DNA from: Chitinophaga pinensis
Lineage (GTDB): Bacteria; Bacteroidota; Bacteroidia; Flavobacteriales_D; Crocinitomicaceae
NCBI GenBank assembly: GCA_943324745.2
Contig: CALPMT020000029.1
Coordinates: 1-40,509 of the forward strand
Length of the DNA stretch: 40,509 nucleotides
Direction: 5' to 3'
This document shows positions 34,495 through 40,509 of the stretch, in pieces. Positions within the stretch are counted from its first letter, which is position 1; the number at the start of each line of letters is the position of its first letter. Made by a program: the position numbers and the translations under genes. A model generated the notes under the pieces. The model did no database searches. It saw only the letters and a program-made list of their open reading frames with translations, and was not told where the DNA came from.

Positions 34495-36198
34495 ATGAAA
34501 AAGATAATCGCATTCTCTTTGCTATTGTTAATTTGCAACTTTTATTTTGCTCAAGACTCTAAAGTAAATCAGTTAGCTGATTTATATATCAATCAAGCTT
34601 TTAAGACTCATCCTGAATACGGAACAATGTACGGTATCGAAAACGCCGACAATGTGAATTTAGGCGATAACTCAATGAATGCTATTGAAATCCAAGAAAA
34701 TTTCGAAGATTCGTTATTTGCAGAATTGATAAAAATTGACAAAAAATCGCTAACAAAAGTTGACCTATTAACATACGAAGTACTTTTTGAAACATTGGAA
34801 AGTGATAAAGAATGTAGAATTTGTAAAGAAGATCTGTGGTTACTTAGCCATTTAGATGGATGGCACATTGGAATAAGTAGGCTTTGTGAAGCACAACCTG
34901 TAGGTTCAGAATTGAATCGAAAAAATACACTTAAAAGATGGATTAAAATACCAGTGTTTATTCAAAATGAAATGGATAAACTAAAGGAAGGACTCAAACA
35001 AGGCTATTCAACACCAAAAGTCATTGTTGAATTAATCATAACACAACTTGATGAGCAATTAGCAATCCCATTTAAAGAATCTCCATATTACATCCCTGCA
35101 ACTAAAGATACTCTAAAATATTTTGGATTAGAATTAGAAAAAATTATTTCCAATCAAATCTATCCGAAAATAAAAGAATACAGAGATTTTCTTCAATTCA
35201 ACTATTTACCTAAAGCTAAATCAAACATAGGCGTCTCATCAAATCCAGATGGTTTTAAATGTTATGAAGCAAAATTACGAGCAAACACGACTTTAAAAAT
35301 AAGTGCTAATCAAATGTATGAAAATGGAGTAAAAAGATTGAATTTTAGAAAAGAGAAAATAATAAAAATTGGAAATGAACTTTTTAAAACTTCCAATTTT
35401 GACACTATTAAATCTATAGTATCTGATACTTCTGAAACATTTAAATCTAAAGAAGAATTAATTCAATATACAAAGAATGCATTATCTCGAGCAGAAGAAA
35501 AACTTCCTCACTATTTTAATATAATCACAAAACAAAAATATAAAATTGAACCAATTCCCGCTTATGCATCAATGGCTATAAATGAATATCAAAAACCTAT
35601 GCATAAGGATGTTGACTCAGGAGTTTTTTATATACAATTATATGATTTTAAACATCAAAACAAAGGGCTGATTGAAGCATTAGCTTTTCACGAAGTTTAT
35701 CCAGGCCACCACCTTCAAGGAGGAATTCAATTAGACCTAGCAAATTCATCAAAATTACTCGAACTAATCGGAAATGGTGGTTTTAATGAAGGTTGGGCGA
35801 GATATTCAGAACTTTTAGCAGATGAAATGAATTTATATTCAAATGATACAAATCGTATAAATTTATATTTTAGATTTGGAATTGGAATGATTGTCGATCC
35901 AGGTATTCACGCGAAAAATTGGACACATTCTGATGCAATAAAATATTATACTGATTACTGTCCTAATTTATCCAAAAAAGCAATTGAAAATTTAGTGTTA
36001 AGAATAATTATAACACCAGGTCAAATGACATCTTATGGTACTGGTGAATCTGTATTTCTTGCTTTACGTAAAAAAGCAGAAGAAAAACTTGGAGATAAAT
36101 TTGATATAAAAGTATTTCATGATAAATGTTTAGAAAATGGAAGTATACCTTTAAATCTCCTTGAAAAAAATATCAATGATTGGTTGGAACAAAACTGA
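34495..36198 (+). CDS. Exported DUF885-family metallopeptidase-like protein
   Basis: A 567-aa protein with a signal peptide (residues 1-19, ending FYFAQ), so probably periplasmic. The C-terminal half carries the DUF885 zinc motif AFHEVYPGHHLQ (H-E-x-x-x-x-H with a following His, about 400-411) and the downstream EGWARYSELLADEM (about 430-443), which supplies the expected third ligand region. The family is thought to be peptidase-like, and many members are lipoproteins or periplasmic; the physiological substrate is unknown. It is a single gene, divergent from the fumarase gene. Confidence 0.88.
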   Translation: MKKIIAFSLLLLICNFYFAQDSKVNQLADLYINQAFKTHPEYGTMYGIENADNVNLGDNSMNAIEIQENFEDSLFAELIKIDKKSLTKVDLLTYEVLFETLESDKECRICKEDLWLLSHLDGWHIGISRLCEAQPVGSELNRKNTLKRWIKIPVFIQNEMDKLKEGLKQGYSTPKVIVELIITQLDEQLAIPFKESPYYIPATKDTLKYFGLELEKIISNQIYPKIKEYRDFLQFNYLPKAKSNIGVSSNPDGFKCYEAKLRANTTLKISANQMYENGVKRLNFRKEKIIKIGNELFKTSNFDTIKSIVSDTSETFKSKEELIQYTKNALSRAEEKLPHYFNIITKQKYKIEPIPAYASMAINEYQKPMHKDVDSGVFYIQLYDFKHQNKGLIEALAFHEVYPGHHLQGGIQLDLANSSKLLELIGNGGFNEGWARYSELLADEMNLYSNDTNRINLYFRFGIGMIVDPGIHAKNWTHSDAIKYYTDYCPNLSKKAIENLVLRIIITPGQMTSYGTGESVFLALRKKAEEKLGDKFDIKVFHDKCLENGSIPLNLLEKNINDWLEQN

Positions 36199-36228
36199 TA
36201 GGTAGGTACCACCAATTATCAACAAAAT

Positions 36229-36259
36229 TTTGCATCTCACTCCCCTTTCCGTACATTTG
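36229..36259 (+). promoter_or_regulatory. Consensus promoter upstream of rlmN
   Basis: TTTG (36229-36232), a 19-nt spacer and TACATTTG (36252-36259) fully match the Bacteroidota consensus. Transcription should begin around 36265, where a short reading frame starts. Confidence 0.8.
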
Positions 36260-36264
36260 TTTCT

Positions 36265-36306
36265 ATGAAAAAATATTCGGATAAAATCAAAAAACCGCTA
36301 ACCTGA
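36265..36306 (+). CDS. Possible 13-codon leader ORF before rlmN
   Basis: ATG at 36265 begins MKKYSDKIKKPLT and a TGA stop, 20 nt before the rlmN start. The ATG sits 6 nt after the -7 box, so it would lie at or near the 5' end of the transcript. It may be a leaderless upstream ORF that tunes rlmN translation, or a chance frame. Confidence 0.35.
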   Translation: MKKYSDKIKKPLT

Positions 36307-36326
36307 ACAATACTTTCAAACACAAA

Positions 36327-37409
36327 ATGACATCCATGGAAAAGAAAATCAACATTCGCAATTTATCGTTATCCGAGTTACAAGCTTCCTTTGTAGAAAT
36401 GGGAGAAAAAGCATTTCGTGCCAAACAAGTGTATGAATGGTTGTGGAAGAAAAACTGTAGTAGTTTCAGTGAAATGTCAAATTTAAGTGTTGCATTGCGT
36501 GATCAATTAGAACATTCTTTTTTCATCGATAAAATTAAATTAGACGACCAACAAATTAGCTCGGATAAAACCATCAAATGCGCCTTTGAAGTGGAAGTTG
36601 GAAAAGTAGTTGAAGGTGTACTAATTCCTACCGCATCCAGAACTACCGCATGTATTTCTTCACAAGTAGGTTGTAGTTTGGCTTGTACTTTTTGTGCTAC
36701 AGGTAAACTAAAATTACTACGAAACTTAACGGCAGGTGAAATTGTAGATCAGGTTGTTTATTTAAAAAATCAAGCAGAATCTCGCTACGGGCAATCCCTC
36801 ACAAACATTGTATATATGGGAATGGGTGAACCTTTACTAAACTATAAAAACGTATTACGTTCAACCGAATTACTGACTTCTGAAGAAGGTTTAGGGATGT
36901 CACCTAAACGTATTACTGTTTCAACAGCGGGAATTGCAAAAATGATTAAACAACTCGGAGATGATGAAGTGAAATTTAACTTAGCCTTATCACTACATGC
37001 TGCAAACGATGAAAAACGCAACAAAATCATGGAAATCAATGAGTCTAACAATTTAGAAACATTGCAAGAAGCCTTAATTTATTTCCACGAAAAAACAGGA
37101 ACTCGCGTAACTTTCGAATACATCATCTTCAAAGATTTTAATGACACCTTGATGGATGCCAAAGAATTAGCAGAATTTTGCAAATGTGTTCCTTGTAAAA
37201 TCAACATCATTGAATACAACCCAATTGACGGCGAAAGTTTTCAAAAGGCGGATGAAAAAACAACCAATGCATTCGCTGAATTCTTAGAAGCTCGCAATTT
37301 AATTGTGAACGTAAGAAGAAGTCGCGGTAAAGATATTGATGCTGCTTGTGGTCAATTAGCAAATAAGAATAAAACAATTGCTCAAGAAGAAAGAGTAATG
37401 AAAAAGTAG
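36327..37409 (+). CDS. rlmN: Dual-specificity 23S rRNA/tRNA adenine-C2 methyltransferase RlmN
   Basis: A 360-aa radical-SAM enzyme that methylates C2 of A2503 in 23S rRNA and A37 in some tRNAs. The cluster-binding cysteines are in CSLACTFCATGK (C-x3-C-x2-C). The RlmN-specific motifs MGMGEPLLNY, LSLHAAND and the C-terminal IDAACGQL with the methyl-carrying Cys are present. Two ATGs (36327 and 36336) are possible starts; the second gives MEKKINIRNLSL. Length is normal. It is preceded by a consensus promoter and a 13-codon upstream frame. Confidence 0.96.
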   Translation: MTSMEKKINIRNLSLSELQASFVEMGEKAFRAKQVYEWLWKKNCSSFSEMSNLSVALRDQLEHSFFIDKIKLDDQQISSDKTIKCAFEVEVGKVVEGVLIPTASRTTACISSQVGCSLACTFCATGKLKLLRNLTAGEIVDQVVYLKNQAESRYGQSLTNIVYMGMGEPLLNYKNVLRSTELLTSEEGLGMSPKRITVSTAGIAKMIKQLGDDEVKFNLALSLHAANDEKRNKIMEINESNNLETLQEALIYFHEKTGTRVTFEYIIFKDFNDTLMDAKELAEFCKCVPCKINIIEYNPIDGESFQKADEKTTNAFAEFLEARNLIVNVRRSRGKDIDAACGQLANKNKTIAQEERVMKK

Positions 37410-37424
37410 TATCCCATAAAACAC

Positions 37425-37450
37425 AAAAGGGACTATCGTTAAATAGCCCC
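37425..37450 (-). terminator. Terminator between rlmN and the Lys/His-rich gene
   Basis: GGG-A-CTAT, loop CGTTAA, ATAG-C-CCC (one mismatch). In the minus direction it is followed by TTTTGTGTTTT, so it mainly serves the small minus-strand gene. It may also slow rlmN transcripts. Confidence 0.65.
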
Positions 37451-37476
37451 TAGAATATCGATGAAAGTTTACACCA

Positions 37477-37806
37477 TTATTTTTGGTGGTGATCTTTGTG
37501 ATGTTCTTTTTTGTCGTGGTGCATCGATTTTTTATCTTCGTGTTTTGATTTTCTATCAGCATCTAATATTGATTTATCTGCTTTTAATTTATCTTTCGCA
37601 TTTTTAATTTCATCTCTATTTCCAGATGCTTTAGCTTCTTTCAATGCATTAACATCGTTTTTAACTGCTTCTTTGTCTTTTTTGATAGTCTCTTTATCTT
37701 TTTTGATTTCGGACTTATTGTTATCATCTTTTTTTGTTGCTCCATCTTGTGCGAACATTGTGAAACTTGCAAATACAACTGCCGCGGATAAAATTAATTT
37801 TTTCAT
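37477..37806 (-). CDS. Small exported Lys/Asp-rich protein with His-rich tail
   Basis: A 109-aa protein with a signal peptide (residues 1-20, ending MFAQ). The mature part is extremely charged (Lys, Asp, Glu, Asn), probably one long helix or coiled coil with repeated K-x-D-K-x patterns. The last ~20 residues are His/Lys/Asp-rich (KSMHHDKKEHHKDHH), suggesting binding of divalent metal or an anionic polymer; this is inferred. I do not recognise a named family. The promoter region has ATCTCT/AGAGAT (37830-37849), a 6-bp inverted repeat. Confidence 0.8.
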   Translation of the reverse strand: MKKLILSAAVVFASFTMFAQDGATKKDDNNKSEIKKDKETIKKDKEAVKNDVNALKEAKASGNRDEIKNAKDKLKADKSILDADRKSKHEDKKSMHHDKKEHHKDHHQK

Positions 37807-37956
37807 GGTATTTAAGTTTTAACGGTTATATCTCTATGATAACAGAGATCTAAAAAAGTTTAATTGATTTTATAACATTTTTTTTAACTAAAACATAACT
37901 AACTAATTATCTGAAATTTAAACTTTCAAGTTTGGTGGATGAAATGCGCGAAGCTA

Positions 37957-37991
37957 CAAAAAAAAAGCGACTCCATTTCTGAAGTCGCTTT
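37957..37991 (-). terminator. Terminator of the partial T9SS surface-protein gene
   Basis: AAGCGACT/AGTCGCTT (37965-37972 and 37983-37990) with a 10-nt loop. In the minus direction it is followed by a long T run. Confidence 0.88.
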
Positions 37992-38015
37992 CTAATTAAC
38001 TAGGCAGTATTACTC

Positions 38016-40509
38016 TTATTTCGTAATCATTCGCGTTTGAACAAATTGATCATTCATCACTTTTAATAGATATTCTCCATCTGCTAAATGACCAAGTGAT
38101 AATTCAATCTTGTTGGTATTATCAAATCGTTTTTCGGATAAGAATTTACCCGTTAAATCATACAATTGAACTTGGTAATTTCCGACTTTATCCACTGCAA
38201 CATGAATGATGTCTGAGAACGGATTCGGATATACATTCAACTGAATCTGTCCTGCTAATTCTTGGGCACCCGATGTTGAATTATTCTTCTCTTTGTAATA
38301 AAACTGCTGCGTTGCAGTAAAGTAATTACCAATAGCTTTCAATTCTTTACAGTACATCGTTAATGCTAATGCATATACTCCACTTCCTTTATTGACAATA
38401 TATTTTTGTGAAACAAAAGTTGTATTCATAGATGTATACACCGCCCACGTTACTAATATTGAATCTTTCGAAATATTAGATACTTCTTTGATTCTTACTG
38501 AATCGATCGCATTGTAATTAATTGAACAATCATTTTTCAATATCGTTTTCAACGTGTCCATGGAAATAGAATCTTTCAAAGCATTTATTACCTTAGTGAT
38601 GGTATTAATTGGATTTGAAATCACATACGTGGATGTGTTCTCCAATCCTTTCGCATCTTTCACAGTAAAAGTATAAACTCCTGAACAGATAGAATCTATT
38701 TCTGAAGATACATTTCCATTCGAATGACTATAAGTATATGGCGCTGTCCCAGTTAATACTTTCACGGACATGGTTCCATCACATGATTTTGCGCTTGAGG
38801 CATCCTTTGTCGTAATTTCAACTTCTAATCTTGCCTGTTGTGCTACAATTTTTGACAGCGTTGTACTTAAAACCACTGAACATTGATTGGCATCTTCAAC
38901 AGTTACCTTATAATCTCCAGCACATTTATTAATCAGTACAGACGTTGTATCACCTGTATTCCATTGGAAGTGAATTGGGGCTTTCCCTCCTTTTGCTAAA
39001 GCAACTATTTTACCTGAACATACATTTGTGGTTGATTTATCGTCTTCCAACTCTGATATAACAGCATAAAAATCTTTACATAGATCTACCACTTTACTTG
39101 ATTTAACCTCTTTTTCAAGGGTAAACAAACAATTGTTTGCATCACTTACGGTTAACGTATAATTACCTACACAAGTATTCAATAAAACAGAATCTGATTT
39201 TCCATTATTCCATTTGTAACTGTAAGGTAATTTTCCTCCAACTGTTTGGGTATGAATTTCTCCATTACAATTAGCATTGTCATCTTTCACCGAAATTACT
39301 TTTGAGTAAAAACCATTACAGGCATTTTTAGTGGAGTCTATCCTTACTTTTGCGGTTAAATTCAGTACACAATTATTTTTATCTTTTACTGTTAATTGAT
39401 ATTCACCTTGGCAAACTTCGGTAATGGATGAAGTTGTTACACCGTTACTCCATGTGTAGTTATATGGTGATTGACCTCCTTCTACTTTTGTACTTATAGA
39501 ACCATTACACGTTTTAGCATTGATACCTGTAGCTTCTACCGATGAAATAGTCGCTTTCAAGGAAGTACATGGATTTACAACCGTATCTGTACCGACAACT
39601 TTAGAAATTGTAAGTGTACAATTGTTTTTATCTGTTACAGTGAGTGTGTAATTTTGTGCACATAGGTCATTTAGGTTTGCTGTAGATACACCCGTTGACC
39701 ATACATAACTATATGGCTGTTGACCTCCTCCTACATTAGAAGTTAATTTTCCTGTACAAGTAGCATCCCCTGTTTTATCATTCTCTACTAATAAATTAGC
39801 AAAGAATCCTGAACATAAATCTACTTTAGGATTTATCGTCAATTGTTTGGTAGTTGTTGAAATACATCCATCTTTACTTTGTACACTTAAAGTAACTTGC
39901 ACGATACCTTCATTTAATGCTGTAACTTTTCCTGTTGTATCAATTGATGCTAAATTGGCAGGTGTCACAGACCAAGTTCCTTTAAAATTAGAAGTCAATA
40001 CTCCTTGTTCACCCACTTTTATTACACTATCTCCTGAAATTTTCAGATTCGAAATAGGTACAGTTATCGTTAAGTTCAAGATAGCAGTTGAATCACAGCC
40101 TCCTTTATTTTTAGTCGTAAATGTGTAAACCCCGCTTTGTGTATACGTTTGGTTGTTCCATGTATAACTTGAACAAACGGTTTTGCTTTCTGTCGATGTA
40201 CTAACTGGAGTTATCGTTAAGTTCAAGGTAACCGTTGAATCACAGCCTCCTTTGTTTTTTGTGGTAAATGTGTAAACCCCGCTTTGTGTATACGTTTGGT
40301 TGTTCCATGTATAACTTGAACAAACTGTTTTACTTTCTGTCGATGTACTAACTGGAGTTATCGTTAAGTTCAAGCTAGCCGTTGAATCACAGCCTCCTTT
40401 GTTTTTAGTTGTAAATGTGTAAACCCCGCTTTGTGTATACGTTTGGTTATTCCATGTATAACTTGAACAAACTGTTTTGCTTTCTGTCGATGTACTAACT
40501 GGAGTAATT
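38016..40509 (-). CDS. T9SS type A surface protein, 5' part beyond the window
   Basis: The frame is open through base 40509, so at least 831 codons of a larger protein are present. In order from the window edge: 49-aa repeats (TVCSSYTWNNQTYTQSGVY ... GGCDST), an Ig-like Big_2-type domain (GDSVIKVGEQGVLTS ... GKVTALNEGIVQVTL, about 39840-40060), and six SprB-type repeats (about 38640-39830; motifs C-x-G-x-I/M and Y-x-Y-x-W/H-x-N/T-G). Then come a unique segment and a type A sorting domain (38016-38240; VYPNPFSD near its start, DGEYLLKV near its end). It is probably a surface adhesin exported through T9SS. Cysteine pairs recur in each repeat and may be disulfide-bonded. An internal Met at 40373 is not the start. 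Confidence 0.9.
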   Translation of the reverse strand, partial: ITPVSTSTESKTVCSSYTWNNQTYTQSGVYTFTTKNKGGCDSTASLNLTITPVSTSTESKTVCSSYTWNNQTYTQSGVYTFTTKNKGGCDSTVTLNLTITPVSTSTESKTVCSSYTWNNQTYTQSGVYTFTTKNKGGCDSTAILNLTITVPISNLKISGDSVIKVGEQGVLTSNFKGTWSVTPANLASIDTTGKVTALNEGIVQVTLSVQSKDGCISTTTKQLTINPKVDLCSGFFANLLVENDKTGDATCTGKLTSNVGGGQQPYSYVWSTGVSTANLNDLCAQNYTLTVTDKNNCTLTISKVVGTDTVVNPCTSLKATISSVEATGINAKTCNGSISTKVEGGQSPYNYTWSNGVTTSSITEVCQGEYQLTVKDKNNCVLNLTAKVRIDSTKNACNGFYSKVISVKDDNANCNGEIHTQTVGGKLPYSYKWNNGKSDSVLLNTCVGNYTLTVSDANNCLFTLEKEVKSSKVVDLCKDFYAVISELEDDKSTTNVCSGKIVALAKGGKAPIHFQWNTGDTTSVLINKCAGDYKVTVEDANQCSVVLSTTLSKIVAQQARLEVEITTKDASSAKSCDGTMSVKVLTGTAPYTYSHSNGNVSSEIDSICSGVYTFTVKDAKGLENTSTYVISNPINTITKVINALKDSISMDTLKTILKNDCSINYNAIDSVRIKEVSNISKDSILVTWAVYTSMNTTFVSQKYIVNKGSGVYALALTMYCKELKAIGNYFTATQQFYYKEKNNSTSGAQELAGQIQLNVYPNPFSDIIHVAVDKVGNYQVQLYDLTGKFLSEKRFDNTNKIELSLGHLADGEYLLKVMNDQFVQTRMITK
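40057..40509 (-). repeat. 147-bp tandem coding repeats at the window edge
   Basis: The marker ACTGGAGTTATCG-type boundary recurs at 40204, 40351 and 40498, exactly 147 bp apart. Three full units (40057-40203, 40204-40350, 40351-40497) and the start of a fourth are visible and nearly identical. The array continues outside the window. Confidence 0.9.

Overview
The window is AT-rich DNA from a free-living member of the Bacteroidota. Flavobacteriales, near Fluviicola/Crocinitomicaceae, is my best guess; this is an inference from gene content and not a database result. The supporting signs are several large secreted proteins ending in type IX secretion (T9SS) sorting domains, a PorP/SprF-family protein, SprB-type and PKD repeats, promoters of the Bacteroidota type (TTTG, 19-21 nt, TAnnTTTG), and no Shine-Dalgarno sequences at most starts.

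Layout. 1-8.8 kb (+): the 3' end of a dockerin-like secreted protein, a 1146-aa Ig/cohesin-like/dockerin-like T9SS type A surface protein, then a compact three-gene unit (PKD-repeat type B T9SS protein, PorP/SprF protein, SPOR-domain protein). 9-11.7 kb (+): a PHP-phosphoesterase/glycosyltransferase fusion. 11.9-16.9 kb (-): proteostasis genes clpX, clpP and dnaK, interrupted by a small two-gene unit of unknown function. 17.2-25.1 kb: a 1416-aa FG-GAP/SprB-repeat T9SS protein and two lipocalin-like lipoproteins (-), a 7TM sensor histidine kinase (+) and a LuxR-type response regulator (-). 25.2-28.9 kb: a decayed gene, alaS and a DsbA/FrnE-like oxidoreductase (+). 28.9-30.6 kb: an accessory ATPase gene bracketed by a duplicated 3' end of the oxidoreductase gene. 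30.6-34.3 kb (-): an EEP-fold nuclease/phosphatase-like protein, trmB and a class I fumarase. 34.5-37.4 kb (+): a DUF885 peptidase-like protein and rlmN. 37.5-40.5 kb (-): a small Lys/His-rich exported protein and the 3' part of another T9SS surface protein that runs off the window.

Two signals stand out. First, the FG-GAP/SprB surface-protein gene and the lipoprotein gene next to the sensor kinase carry the same operator, TACCCA-N4-TGGGTA, centred exactly 30.5 bp upstream of the first base of a TAnnTTTG promoter element in both cases. This points to one activator, most simply the adjacent response regulator, and defines a candidate surface-protein/lipoprotein regulon. Second, three copies of an unannotated ~110-120-bp element lie immediately after the stop codons of clpP, dnaK and the fumarase gene, in the same orientation. 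The copies share conserved internal-loop and hairpin-cap sequences, while their stems differ in sequence but stay complementary. That is the pattern expected of a structured 3'-UTR RNA or a mobile hairpin.

No rRNA, tRNA, CRISPR array or transposase gene was recognised.
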